Below the pieces are notes generated by a model. It was not told where the DNA came from, searched no databases, and saw only the letters and a program-made list of their open reading frames with translations. From the NCBI GenBank assembly GCA_903844385.1, contig CAIMTJ010000128.1, forward strand, positions 1 to 56,011: 56,011 nt of DNA, written 5' to 3'. A program made the translations under genes and the position numbers. This document shows positions 27,049 to 36,307 of the stretch, one piece after another. Position 1 is the first letter of the stretch. Every line of letters starts with the position of its first letter. The stretch is from an uncultured Burkholderiales bacterium (GTDB lineage Bacteria; Pseudomonadota; Gammaproteobacteria; Burkholderiales; Burkholderiaceae_C).

Positions 27049-28469
27049 TCAAATTGTCACTGCTTGTGCGACAAAAGCTCAGCCATGTCGCACTTCGCTA
27101 TGTGCCTTTTGCCGATGCAGCGTCGGCCCAGTTGCCTTTGCCCAGGCTCATGCGTTTGTGTCTCTTTCAAACCGCCATTGGCATGACCATGGCCCTCTTG
27201 GTGGGAACGCTCAACCGCGTGATGATCGTCGAGCTCGGTGTGCCGGCCTGGTGGGTGGCGTTGTCGGTGGCGATCCCGCTATTGTTTGCACCGCTGCGCA
27301 CCCTCATCGGCTACCGAAGCGACACCCACCCCTCGGCCTTGGGTCTGCGGCGCTTACCCTACTTGTGGCTTGGGAACATCTTTCTCTTTGGCGGCTTGGC
27401 CATCATGCCCTTTGCCCTTTTGCTGCTCAACGACACGACACTTCAAACGCTGTGGATGGGTCGATTGGGGGCGTGCTTGGCCTTTTTGATGGTCGGTGCA
27501 GGCATACAAACCACACAAACAGCCGGTCTGGCCTTGGCCACCGATCTGGCCGAGCCCGATAAGCGCCCGCGTGTGGTGGCCTTGTTGCATGGCGCGATGT
27601 TGGTGGGCTTGATCGTTGGCAGCGCCTTGCTCGCTTTCATGCTCGACCACTTCACGCCCACCAAATTGGCCCAAGTCGTACAAGGCAGTGCGCTGGTGGT
27701 GGCGGCCTTGAATTTGACGGCCCTGTGGAAACAAGAAGCGCGTCAAACCAAGCGCGGTGCCCGTGAGCCCGATGGTTTTTCAAAGAACTGGCAGCAAATC
27801 ATTGAGCTGCCCAACATGAAACGGTTTTTGTGGACCGTGGGCATTGGGACTTGTGCGTTCAGTATGCAAGACATCATTCTTGAGCCCTTTGGTGGCGAGG
27901 TCTTGCATTTGGATGTGAGCTTCACGAGCTCACTCACCGCCTTGTCCGCAGCCGGTGCGCTCATTGCATTTGCATTTGCCGCCAAGCTCATGGGCAAAGG
28001 GCTAGACGCGTGCAGGGTCTCGGCCATTGGGCTCTTGATGGGCTTGCCTGGATTTGCCTGCGTGCTGCTCGCCTCCCCCTTGGACTTGGTTTGGTTATTT
28101 CGTTTGGGCACGGCCTGCATTGGTTTTGGTGGGGGTATGTTCTCTGTGGGCATGCTCATCATTGCCATGGAGATGCCTCAAAAAGCGATGATCGGCATGG
28201 TCCTTGGAGCCTGGGGCGCTGTGCAAGCGACCTCAGCGGGCGTGTCCATGGCCGTGGGGGGAGTCTTGAAAGATGTGTTTTCCGTCTTTGCCAACAGCGG
28301 CGTTTTGGGAGACGCCCTCATGAATCCCTCCAGTGGTTACGGCTTGGTGTTTGCGCTGGAGATGCTGCTGCTGTTTGCAGCTCTTGTCGCCATGGCGCCC
28401 TTGTCCAGAAAAAATCCCCGTTCATACCCTCACGCCCTGAAATTTGGACTGGCGGAGTTACCCAATTGA
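27045..28469 (+). CDS. lhaA: LhaA, LH1 assembly protein (PucC family)
   Basis: A 474-residue 12-helix membrane protein of the PucC/LhaA group, close in sequence to the pucC product encoded at 2528 (shared YVPFADAASAQLPLPRLMRL, GTLNRVMIVEL, IGYRSDTHPSALGLRRLPYL, TQTAGLALATDLAE, MQDIILEPFGGE). Its place between bchM and puhA is the classic lhaA position, so it is expected to help LH1 assembly. The ATG at 27045 overlaps the bchM stop. Confidence 0.93.
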   Translation: MIKLSLLVRQKLSHVALRYVPFADAASAQLPLPRLMRLCLFQTAIGMTMALLVGTLNRVMIVELGVPAWWVALSVAIPLLFAPLRTLIGYRSDTHPSALGLRRLPYLWLGNIFLFGGLAIMPFALLLLNDTTLQTLWMGRLGACLAFLMVGAGIQTTQTAGLALATDLAEPDKRPRVVALLHGAMLVGLIVGSALLAFMLDHFTPTKLAQVVQGSALVVAALNLTALWKQEARQTKRGAREPDGFSKNWQQIIELPNMKRFLWTVGIGTCAFSMQDIILEPFGGEVLHLDVSFTSSLTALSAAGALIAFAFAAKLMGKGLDACRVSAIGLLMGLPGFACVLLASPLDLVWLFRLGTACIGFGGGMFSVGMLIIAMEMPQKAMIGMVLGAWGAVQATSAGVSMAVGGVLKDVFSVFANSGVLGDALMNPSSGYGLVFALEMLLLFAALVAMAPLSRKNPRSYPHALKFGLAELPN

Positions 28470-28480
28470 ACCCTTTTATC

Positions 28481-28510
28481 AATCTCAATCAATCTCAATC
28501 AATCTCAACC
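28481..28510 (+). repeat. Three 10-bp tandem repeats in the puhA leader
   Basis: CAATCTCAAT occurs twice and CAATCTCAAC once, head to tail, ending 16 bases before the puhA start and just before its ribosome-binding site (AGGAGA, 28515-28520). Confidence 0.8.
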
Positions 28511-28526
28511 CTTAGGAGATGAGCTC

Positions 28527-29285
28527 ATGGAAACAGGCGCAATCACCCAATACATCGATGTGGCACAAATTGTGTTGTACATTTTTTGGGCATTTTTTGC
28601 TGGCATCATTTATTACCTCTTGCGAGAAAATCACCGCGAGGGCTATCCACTGGACAATGGGCGCGAAAACGGCCCCAGGCAAGTGGGTTGGCCCTTTCCC
28701 GACCCCGTCACTTACAAGCTCGAAGACGGACGCGAGATCAAGATCCCCGATGTGAACCGTCCCGATGGTCAATATGCCTACACGCCTGCCCACGGCTGGC
28801 TGGGCGCACCCTTGGAGCCCAAAGGGGATCCGCTGACCTCGGGCATGGGACCGGGTGCTTGGGCCGCCAGGGAAGATGTCATTGAAAAAGACCCCCATGG
28901 TCACCCCAAAATTGTGCCCCTGCGCGTGTCTGTCGAGCACGGTGTGGCCCACCAAGACAATGACCCCAGGGGTTTCATTGTTTATGACGCCAAAGAGCAG
29001 CCCGTCGGTGAGGTCATTGACCTGTGGGTTGACCGCATGGAGATGCTGTTTCGCTACCTGGAGGTGAAACTGCCCTCAGGCAAATCGGTGCTCTTGCCGG
29101 TCAACTTCTCGCTCATCAACCGATTCAACATCCACGTGCACGCCCTCTTGGCCGCCCAGTTTGAGAACGTCCCAGCACTCAAAAATCCTGAACAAATTAC
29201 CCGATTGGAAGAAGAAAAAATCTGCGCTTACTACGGTGCGGGAACGCTTTACGCCACCCCTGAGCGTCAGGAACCCATGATATGA
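28527..29285 (+). CDS. puhA: Photosynthetic reaction centre H subunit
   Basis: A 252-residue H subunit with one N-terminal membrane helix (about residues 13-33, AQIVLYIFWAFFAGIIYYLL) and a cytoplasmic beta-barrel domain that caps the L and M subunits near the quinones. Conserved segments: REGYPL, VGWPFPDPVTYKL, LPVNFSLINRF and the acidic IVYDAKEQPVGEVIDLWVDR. Strong ribosome-binding site AGGAGA. The stop overlaps puhB by 4 bases (ATGA). Confidence 0.97.
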   Translation: METGAITQYIDVAQIVLYIFWAFFAGIIYYLLRENHREGYPLDNGRENGPRQVGWPFPDPVTYKLEDGREIKIPDVNRPDGQYAYTPAHGWLGAPLEPKGDPLTSGMGPGAWAAREDVIEKDPHGHPKIVPLRVSVEHGVAHQDNDPRGFIVYDAKEQPVGEVIDLWVDRMEMLFRYLEVKLPSGKSVLLPVNFSLINRFNIHVHALLAAQFENVPALKNPEQITRLEEEKICAYYGAGTLYATPERQEPMI

Positions 29286-29974
29286 AAGCCACCCACGAGC
29301 ACGAGTTCGAGGCGCAACCGGGTTTGCCGGAAAAGCTCCCCAAGGGCGAGCACATTTTGTGGCAAGGAGCCCCCCACTGGTGGGCCTTGGGGGTGCATGC
29401 CTTTCACCTGCAGAGTTTGGGCATTTACTTTGCCCTCATGCTCGCACTCCAAGCCAGCTTTTTGAGCGGTCAAAGCGAAGACTGGAGCCTTCGCCCCCTT
29501 CTCATCACCGGAACGCTCATTGCCCTCACCTTGTGCGCCTTGGCCGCTTGGGCCTGGATGAGTGCGAGCACGAGCCTTTACACCATCACCAACAAACGGG
29601 TGGTCATGCGCGTGGGTGTGGTGTTTAGCTTCACGTTCAATTTGCCACTGCACCAAATCGAAAGTGCCCAAGAATTACACCGCAAAGACGCGAGCTCAGA
29701 CATCAGTCTCACACTCAAGAAGTCCGATCGCATCTCTTGGCTTCACTTGTGGCCCCATGCTCGGCCTTGGGTACTGCATCACCCAGAGCCCACTTTGCGC
29801 TGCATCCATGAGGGCACTCAATGCGCCCAGATCCTGCGATCCGCTTGGGAGCGAGTCAACGCCCAAGCAGCCGCGAGCGCCTTTGGGGGCACCCCAGCTT
29901 CTGAGAGCCAGCCTAGCCACCCAAGCGCTGGGGCCGCGTGCGAACTCAAAGCCTCCCTGATGGAAAGCGCTTAA
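29282..29974 (+). CDS. puhB: PuhB photosynthetic complex assembly protein
   Basis: A 230-residue assembly factor for the reaction centre. GEHILWQGAPHWWALGVHAF, two hydrophobic helices (about residues 47-60 and 77-96), and then a bacterial PH-like domain (TNKRVVMRVGVVFSFTFNLP) typical of PuhB. The C-terminal 40 residues are Ala/Ser/Pro-rich. It overlaps puhA and is followed 4 bases later by puhC. Confidence 0.93.
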   Translation: MKATHEHEFEAQPGLPEKLPKGEHILWQGAPHWWALGVHAFHLQSLGIYFALMLALQASFLSGQSEDWSLRPLLITGTLIALTLCALAAWAWMSASTSLYTITNKRVVMRVGVVFSFTFNLPLHQIESAQELHRKDASSDISLTLKKSDRISWLHLWPHARPWVLHHPEPTLRCIHEGTQCAQILRSAWERVNAQAAASAFGGTPASESQPSHPSAGAACELKASLMESA

Positions 29975-29978
29975 GACC

Positions 29979-30539
29979 ATGACAGGATACGCATTGCCCA
30001 ACCCGAAAAACCCTGGCCGTCAAGACGCGCCAGCCACGAGCTCAGGACCGATTGGCGTGCGGCAGGCTCAAATGATGATGGCCGTGATGCTGGCCACTCT
30101 TTTGTATGTCGCCTACGTCACCCAATGGAGCAGCAAGGCGAGCGTGGAGTCCACTCGCGCACTGGTGACCCAGCAACTCGTCATCAAAGACGCCCCCAAT
30201 GGCGACATCTTGATTGAGCTGCTCTCCACGCCCTCACACCCCATCCCAGCGGGCGAGCCGAGCCTGCGGTTTTCGGGAGAACAAGGTTTTTTAAGAGGCA
30301 CGCTGCGAGCGCTTGCCAGAGAGAGAAAAGTCCGTCATTTGAGCCCGCTCTCGCCCTTTGAATTGGCTTTGCACGAAGACGGTCGCCTGTCCATCACCGA
30401 CACCCTCACCCATCAAGGCATTGACCTGGAAGCCTTCGGACCCGACAACTTGGCGGTATTTGTCCAGATCCTGCAGGCCTCGGCCCCGCAAGCCTTCCCA
30501 AGCGCTTCTCTCACCCCCATACCCAAGGAGAACCAATGA
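29979..30539 (+). CDS. puhC: PuhC photosynthetic complex assembly protein
   Basis: A 186-residue protein with one N-terminal helix ([19 protein letters not shown]) and a periplasmic domain with [20 protein letters not shown], the PuhC family hallmark. PuhC is needed for normal RC-LH1 levels. It lies between puhB and acsF; the TGA overlaps the acsF ATG by 4 bases. Confidence 0.92.
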   Translation: MTGYALPNPKNPGRQDAPATSSGPIGVRQAQMMMAVMLATLLYVAYVTQWSSKASVESTRALVTQQLVIKDAPNGDILIELLSTPSHPIPAGEPSLRFSGEQGFLRGTLRALARERKVRHLSPLSPFELALHEDGRLSITDTLTHQGIDLEAFGPDNLAVFVQILQASAPQAFPSASLTPIPKENQ

Positions 30540-31651
30540 ACGCCAACACCGCTTTCATGGACACGGACTTCACGCAGGTGCTTGTGAGCAATGTGGAGTC
30601 GGCCGCCGACGCCAACCAACGCGCCCTCACCAACACGGTGATTTCGCCGCGTTTTTACACCACCGATTTTGACGCCATGGACAAGCTTGACGTGAGTGCG
30701 GTGCGCCAAGAGTGGGACTTGATGATGCAAGAGTATGAGGGCGACAACAACCACGATCACTTCCAACGTGATGCCGAGTTCGCCCAAGAGGTCAAGACCT
30801 TGATGGCCAAACTCGATGAAAAGTTAAAGCAAGAGTTTTATGACTTTCTCATCAGCTCCCTCACCTCGGAGTTCTCGGGCTGCATTTTGTACAACGAGGT
30901 CAGAAAAAACGTGACCAACCCGGACATCAAAAAACTCATGACCTACATGGCTCGCGACGAGTCACGCCATGCGGGATTTTTGAATTCGTCTCTCAAGGAT
31001 TTCAATTTTGGCATCGATCTTGGAGAGTTGAAAAAATCCAAGTCCTACACTTTTTTCCGCCCCAAATTCATTTTCTACGCCACTTACCTTTCAGAAAAGA
31101 TTGGCTATGCGCGCTACATCACCATTTTTCGCCAATTGGAGAAACACCCCGACAAGCGCTTTCACCCCATCTTTCGCTGGTTTGAGCGGTGGTGCAATGA
31201 CGAATTCCGCCATGGCGAGTCGTTTGCACTGATCATGCGCGCCAACCCCAAACTGCTCGAGGGTGTGAATGTCTGGTGGATTCGGTTTTTCTTGGTCGCC
31301 GTCTACGCCACCATGTATGTTCGCGATCACACCCGCCCGGCTTTGCACGACGCCATGGGGTTCAAGTCCACCGAGTACGATTTTGAAGTGTTTCGCATCA
31401 CCTCAGAGATTTCACGCCAAGTCTTCCCCATCTTGCTCGACATCGATCACCCCCAATTCAAAGTGAGCTTGGACAAATTGACCGCCTTGTCCTTGACCAT
31501 GAGCTTGGCCAAGGCCCAAGGCGGATGGTTGAACCGGGTCAAACAAGGGTATTGCGCAGTGGCGGCCAGCGTTGAATTCGCACGGCTTTACTTTTTGCCT
31601 GTTATAAAATCCAAGCTGCCAACACAAGTGCGCCTCACGCCCACTTGGTAA
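30536..31651 (+). CDS. acsF: Aerobic Mg-protoporphyrin monomethyl ester oxidative cyclase
   Basis: A 371-residue di-iron enzyme that forms ring E with oxygen. Glu/His iron ligands are visible in [10 protein letters not shown] (about residues 139-148) and [10 protein letters not shown] (about 221-230), with an additional [11 protein letters not shown] segment. This is the only cyclase in the cluster (no bchE), so pigment synthesis is expected to need oxygen unless bchE lies elsewhere. It is coupled to puhC by an ATGA overlap. Confidence 0.96.
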   Translation: MNANTAFMDTDFTQVLVSNVESAADANQRALTNTVISPRFYTTDFDAMDKLDVSAVRQEWDLMMQEYEGDNNHDHFQRDAEFAQEVKTLMAKLDEKLKQEFYDFLISSLTSEFSGCILYNEVRKNVTNPDIKKLMTYMARDESRHAGFLNSSLKDFNFGIDLGELKKSKSYTFFRPKFIFYATYLSEKIGYARYITIFRQLEKHPDKRFHPIFRWFERWCNDEFRHGESFALIMRANPKLLEGVNVWWIRFFLVAVYATMYVRDHTRPALHDAMGFKSTEYDFEVFRITSEISRQVFPILLDIDHPQFKVSLDKLTALSLTMSLAKAQGGWLNRVKQGYCAVAASVEFARLYFLPVIKSKLPTQVRLTPTW

Positions 31652-31669
31652 CGCGACCACCCACCCGCC

Positions 31670-32548
31670 ATGCAAGATTTCTCAACCCTCTTTCTTGAAC
31701 CCGCACTGATTGCATTGGTGTCGTGGTGGTTTGGAACAGGGATCATCTTGCTGTTGGTGAGACTGCCCAAGGCATGGTTTTCCATCGCCAGGGGGGGATG
31801 GACACTGCTGAGCATCCCGGCCCTCTTCTTATGTGTGCAGTCCATGCAAGACAACACCAATGCCAATGCTTACCTGGGCTTCATCAGCACCATTGTGATT
31901 TGGGGCTGGCATGAGTTGTCTTTTCTCACTGGATGGATTTGTGGGCCACGAAAAACAGCACTCGACCACAATTTATCGTTGGGCCAACGATTCAAGCAGT
32001 CGGTGGAGGTGATTTGGTACCATGAGTTGGCACTCTTTTTGAACTTTTTATTGCTCATCGCGCTTCAAATTGGCAACCCCAATCACACGGCCTTGTGCAC
32101 GTTTGCATTGCTGTGGCTCATGCGACTGAGCTCCAAATTCAATTTGTTTTTTGGGGTACCCCAAGTGGGCGAGCAGTACCTCCCCACACAATTGGCCTAT
32201 TTGGGGAGTTACTTCCGCAAAAAACCCGTGGGTGTATTTTTTTACTGCACCTTGGGTGTGTCCATCCTCAGTTGGCTGGGACTGCTCTGGCAAGCCCACG
32301 CTGGCCAAGTGGCCATCACCAGTCAATGGGTCTTGCTCGCGAGCTTACTGGGCTTGGCCATCTTGGAGCACGTCTTGATGATGATGCCTTACTCACTGGA
32401 GCGGGTTTGGAACTGGGCACTCAAGCCCAACATCACCACGGCGCCAAGCCTGGAGTGCCGAGCCCTTGACCTCCCGCTTGACGACCCCATCATCTTGCCC
32501 CTGACCAACACGCGGCTCGCGAGCGGTTCTGGCGTCGAGACCAAGTGA
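31670..32548 (+). CDS. puhE: PuhE, putative photosynthetic complex assembly protein 2
   Basis: A 292-residue polytopic membrane protein (about seven helices) of the DUF3623/PuhE family. Family segments: STIVIWGWHELSFLTGWICG, WYHELALFLNFLLLIAL and RLSSKFNLFFGVPQVGEQYL. Usual partner of puhABC and acsF. In alphaproteobacteria the next gene is often hemA; here crtI follows. Confidence 0.93.
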   Translation: MQDFSTLFLEPALIALVSWWFGTGIILLLVRLPKAWFSIARGGWTLLSIPALFLCVQSMQDNTNANAYLGFISTIVIWGWHELSFLTGWICGPRKTALDHNLSLGQRFKQSVEVIWYHELALFLNFLLLIALQIGNPNHTALCTFALLWLMRLSSKFNLFFGVPQVGEQYLPTQLAYLGSYFRKKPVGVFFYCTLGVSILSWLGLLWQAHAGQVAITSQWVLLASLLGLAILEHVLMMMPYSLERVWNWALKPNITTAPSLECRALDLPLDDPIILPLTNTRLASGSGVETK

Positions 32549-32635
32549 GGGTTTGGGCCGACCACTGTCATACTCTTGTGCCGCGCCCGAGAAGCCGGCT
32601 CGACCCCCCGTGTTCGCGCGTTGTATGACCTTATT

Positions 32636-32674
32636 GTTTGATCTCTTTGTTTGATCTCTTTGTTTGACCTTTTT
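32636..32674 (+). repeat. Three 13-bp tandem repeats abutting the crtI start
   Basis: GTTTGATCTCTTT is present twice (32636-32648, 32649-32661) and a third, changed copy GTTTGACCTTTTT (32662-32674) ends directly at the crtI ATG. The repeat occupies the place of a ribosome-binding site, and no purine-rich site is visible. Confidence 0.8.
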
Positions 32675-34234
32675 ATGCCCAACGCTTCAACACAACACCC
32701 AGCCCAACGGCCCAAAGCCGTGGTCATTGGCGCGGGTTTTGGGGGATTGGCCAGTGCCATCCGCCTGTCGGTCAAGGGCTACGATGTGCAAGTGCTGGAA
32801 AAACTCGACGCCGCTGGTGGCCGAGCCTATGTTCATCACCAAGATGGTTTTACCTTCGATGCGGGCCCCACCATCATCACCGCCCCGTTTTTGTTGGAGG
32901 AGTTGTGGGCCTTGTGCGGCAAACGCATGCGAGACGATATTGATCTGATCAAAATGTCACCGTTTTACCGCATACGCTTTTACAACGGAGAGACTTTTGA
33001 CTACAGCGATGACACCGAGGCCATGTGCCGAGAAATTGCCAAGTTTGATGCACGCGACATCCCTGGCTACCACCGCCTGATGAAAGCGGCCGATCAATGC
33101 AAACGCTTGGGCTTTGAGCAAATGGGCGATGTGGCGTTTGACAGCTACATGGATCTGCTCAAAGCCCTGCCCGCCTTTATCAAAATGCGGGCATGGAAGA
33201 GTCTTTATAGCCTCGTGGCCGAAAACATTAAACACCCCTTGCTGCGCGTGGCTTTTAGTTTTCATCCCTTGCTCATTGGCGGCAACCCTTACAGTGTCAC
33301 GCGAGCCTACGCCTTGATTCACTCGCTTGAAAAGACCTGGGGGGTTCACTCCCCCATGGGGGGTACCGGCGCCTTGATCAAGGGCTTGGTGGATTTGCTC
33401 GCACACCTGAAGGTGCCCATTCGCTACAACGCCGCGGTCAAGCGCATCTGCATCGAAAATGGTCGCGCCTGTGGTGTCGAGTTGGAACCTGTAGACAGGG
33501 CCCAGAGCAGCGCTTTGCCGCTCAACCCTCATCAGCCCAGTGAACCGACTGAGCGTATTGACGCGGACATTGTGGTGTGCAACACCGATTCAGCCTGGAC
33601 TTACAAGTACCTGATTGCGCCCGAGCACCGCCGACACTGGAGCGACGCACGCATTGAGCGAGGACACTACTCCATGGGGTTGTTTGTCTGGTACTTTGGC
33701 ACCAATCGCACCTACCCGCAAATCCCCCACCACATGATGGTTCTCACCGAGCGCTACAAAGCGCTCTTGCACGACATTTTCAAAAAACACCATTTGTCTG
33801 AGGACTTTAGCCTATACCTTCATCGCCCAACCGCCACCGACCCGTCCCTGGCGCCACCGGGGTGCGACACCTTCTACGTCTTGGCGCCGGTGCCCAATTT
33901 GGACAGCCACACCGATTGGCCCCGCATCAGTGAGTCGTTTCGACAGTCCATCCAAGAGCACTTGGAGGCCATTTTGCTCAAGGACTTGGGCCAACACATC
34001 GTCACCTCCAAGGTCACCACGCCGCTTGATTTTCAAAACCGCTTGTACTCCTACAAAGGGGCTGGGTTTGGGCTTGAGCCCCTCCTCACCCAAAGTGCCA
34101 TTTTTCGCCCCCACAACCGCAGCGAAGACATCCCCGGACTCTTTATGGTGGGCGCGAGCACCCACCCAGGCGCCGGCGTACCGGGTGTGTTGATGTCGGC
34201 CAAGGCGCTGGAGAAAGTCATCCCACATGCTTGA
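32675..34234 (+). CDS. crtI: Phytoene desaturase
   Basis: A 519-residue FAD-dependent desaturase that converts phytoene to neurosporene or lycopene. N-terminal FAD motif VVIGAGFGGLASAIRLSVKG, then GGRAYVHHQDGFTFDAGPTI, and the C-terminal CrtI signature around LFMVGASTHPGAGVPGVLMS. The ATG at 32675 is chosen; the longer frame would be encoded by the tandem repeats. Its 3' end overlaps crtB by 8 bases. Confidence 0.95.
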   Translation: MPNASTQHPAQRPKAVVIGAGFGGLASAIRLSVKGYDVQVLEKLDAAGGRAYVHHQDGFTFDAGPTIITAPFLLEELWALCGKRMRDDIDLIKMSPFYRIRFYNGETFDYSDDTEAMCREIAKFDARDIPGYHRLMKAADQCKRLGFEQMGDVAFDSYMDLLKALPAFIKMRAWKSLYSLVAENIKHPLLRVAFSFHPLLIGGNPYSVTRAYALIHSLEKTWGVHSPMGGTGALIKGLVDLLAHLKVPIRYNAAVKRICIENGRACGVELEPVDRAQSSALPLNPHQPSEPTERIDADIVVCNTDSAWTYKYLIAPEHRRHWSDARIERGHYSMGLFVWYFGTNRTYPQIPHHMMVLTERYKALLHDIFKKHHLSEDFSLYLHRPTATDPSLAPPGCDTFYVLAPVPNLDSHTDWPRISESFRQSIQEHLEAILLKDLGQHIVTSKVTTPLDFQNRLYSYKGAGFGLEPLLTQSAIFRPHNRSEDIPGLFMVGASTHPGAGVPGVLMSAKALEKVIPHA

Positions 34235-35300
34235 GCCCTACGACCAAAACGCAGCCACCTTGCGCAACTTTGATGAGTGCGTGACGCTCATGAAGGGCGG
34301 GTCAAAGACGTTTTTTGCAGCCAGCAAGCTCTTGCCCAAGAAAGTCCGCCAAGCGTCCATTGCGCTTTACGCGTTTTGCCGCGTGGCCGATGATTTGGTT
34401 GACAACGCCACGGCACCCCTCAAAAGCCTGGAAGAGCTCCAACACCGATTGGACTTGATCTATGCGCAAAACCCGGTTGATTTGATCGAAGACCATGCCT
34501 TGTCGCATGTGGTGCATCAATTCAAAATGCCCAGAGCGCTCTTGGACGCGCTCATGGAGGGCTTTGCTTGGGACACGCAGGCGCGGTTTTACCCCACCCT
34601 TGAATCGGTGCATGATTATGGCGCCCGGGTGGCGGGCAGTGTCGGTGCGATGATGAGTTGGATCATGGGCGCGCGAAACTCGAGCACCTTGGCGCGCGCG
34701 TGTGAGTTGGGTGTGGCCATGCAACTCACCAACATCGCGCGCGATGTGGGAGAGGACGCGAAAAACGGGCGACTTTATTTGCCCCTGGAGTGGCTGCACC
34801 AAGAAGGCATTGATCACACCCAGTGGCTCAAAAACCCCGTGCTCACGCCTGGCATTCAAACGGTGGTGGGCAAACTCTTGGACGAGGCCGATCGCTTGTA
34901 CGAGCAGTCCAGTGTCGGTGTGGCCGACTTGGCGCCTGAGTTCAGAGCGGCGATATTGTCAGCGCGGTTGATTTACGCTGAAATCGGTCAGCATTTGCGT
35001 GCGCAACAACTCGACTCCATCACCCAACGCAGCGTGGTCCCGTTTGGGCGCAAACTCTGGCTGCTTTTTCAAGCCAAGCTCCAAGCGCCCTGGATTGTGA
35101 CCCCCAAAGTGCCGGCACCCCCCTTAGAGGCGATCGCCTACTTGGTGCAAGCCTGCGAGGAGCAGTGCGCTCAGTTTGGTCTCAAGCACGAGGGATTTCC
35201 CAACCGTGGTTTCCCGCAGCGAGTCGAGTGGGTGCTCGAGCTCATTGAGCGTCGACTCGAGGACGATGAAAAGTTCATGAACCCGTCGGCCAAATCCTAA
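34227..35300 (+). CDS. crtB: Phytoene synthase
   Basis: A 357-residue squalene/phytoene synthase that condenses two GGPP molecules. Motifs: SKTFFAASKLLPKKVRQASI, the first Asp-rich motif RVADDLVDN (about residues 52-60) and the second RDVGEDAKNGRLYLP. It is the last gene of the plus-strand array and converges on crtC with a 78-base gap. The start overlaps crtI. Confidence 0.96.
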   Translation: MLEPYDQNAATLRNFDECVTLMKGGSKTFFAASKLLPKKVRQASIALYAFCRVADDLVDNATAPLKSLEELQHRLDLIYAQNPVDLIEDHALSHVVHQFKMPRALLDALMEGFAWDTQARFYPTLESVHDYGARVAGSVGAMMSWIMGARNSSTLARACELGVAMQLTNIARDVGEDAKNGRLYLPLEWLHQEGIDHTQWLKNPVLTPGIQTVVGKLLDEADRLYEQSSVGVADLAPEFRAAILSARLIYAEIGQHLRAQQLDSITQRSVVPFGRKLWLLFQAKLQAPWIVTPKVPAPPLEAIAYLVQACEEQCAQFGLKHEGFPNRGFPQRVEWVLELIERRLEDDEKFMNPSAKS

Positions 35301-35378
35301 AGCCGCTGAGACCTGAGGCCAAAGACCTGAGAGCCTTCGCCCAGGGAAAACCTCGCTCAAACGAGAGATTGAGGGTCT

Positions 35379-36293
35379 TTATCGCCATTCGCTGACTTTG
35401 GGCTTGCCCATCCAACGCGGCATGCGCCATGGCAACAAAGCCTGCACCCATGCGCTGTCAAAGCGCTGGGCGTGGAGGGTTTCGTGAAAACTCTCCACCT
35501 CCTCCCCCAGCAACCGGTTTGTCACGACAGCGCGTTGGTAAAACGGGGTATCCTCCAAGGATTGGATCTTGCCAAGGGGTCCATCGCTTCTGAGCCGGCG
35601 CTCCAGACCCCAAGCGGTCCTGGGCATGGATTGCCGCGCTGGGGCGGCAAAAGACTCCACCTGTCCGTTGCTCAAAAAGCGCAGCGCCAAGAGTTGATCG
35701 TCCCCCTTGGGATACTGACAATCGTAGAGCACCGTGCTTGAGCCGTCCTTCATGTGGGTGCGACTCCAGTCCCATTGGGTGAACGCGCAGGCAATGGGCT
35801 CGACCCCTTCGTTGGAGTCCACATAACCTCGTCCTCGCCACGATTGCCCGGGGTGAGACAAATTCACCTCCACGCGAGCCAATGGCGCAATGGGGCCCCA
35901 GTGATGGCGCGCCTGGGGGTCCAGGGGTGTGGAAAAATCAAACAGCTGCTCTGGGTAGACGCTCACGCGACCTTGGAGCCGTCTGGGAATGGGCACCGAC
36001 CATTCGTTGATATCGATGTGCAAGGCCTCCCCGTCCCAGTGCAGTGAAGACGGCCCGATGACAAACTCTCGCTCACTGCGCTGCACACTCACACTGGGCC
36101 GCTCGGTCATGCTCCAATACTTGGACCTGGGGTTGTAGAGGGCCACATTGAGCGCACAGTGGTTCTCAGGATGCGGGTTGATCCCTTGTTTGATGGCTTT
36201 GGCATAGTAGGGCGAGAAAACGCTGCCCACAAAGGCAATCAGACTCAAGCCGTGCTCGCCACAGTCACTCAAGGCGTCGATGTACCACCACAA
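35379..36293 (-). CDS. crtC: Carotenoid 1,2-hydratase (hydroxyneurosporene synthase), start unclear
   Basis: CrtC hydrates the psi-end of neurosporene-type carotenoids. The family core is intact: YLWWYIDALSDCGEHGLSLI, AFVGSVFSPYYAKA, NPHPENHCALNVALYNPRSK and LHWDGEALHIDINEWSVPIP. The normal N-terminus (about GAPRFDQGVTSGGYLWWY, coded from about 36338) contains no ATG, GTG or TTG before the TTG of YLWWY, which I mark as the nearest formal start (36293). An ATG one base out of frame lies at the right place, within the last codons of crtD. A non-standard start, frameshift or sequence error is possible. Confidence 0.85.
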   Translation of the reverse strand: MWWYIDALSDCGEHGLSLIAFVGSVFSPYYAKAIKQGINPHPENHCALNVALYNPRSKYWSMTERPSVSVQRSEREFVIGPSSLHWDGEALHIDINEWSVPIPRRLQGRVSVYPEQLFDFSTPLDPQARHHWGPIAPLARVEVNLSHPGQSWRGRGYVDSNEGVEPIACAFTQWDWSRTHMKDGSSTVLYDCQYPKGDDQLLALRFLSNGQVESFAAPARQSMPRTAWGLERRLRSDGPLGKIQSLEDTPFYQRAVVTNRLLGEEVESFHETLHAQRFDSAWVQALLPWRMPRWMGKPKVSEWR

Positions 36294-36307
36294 ATAGCCG
36301 CCTGAAG

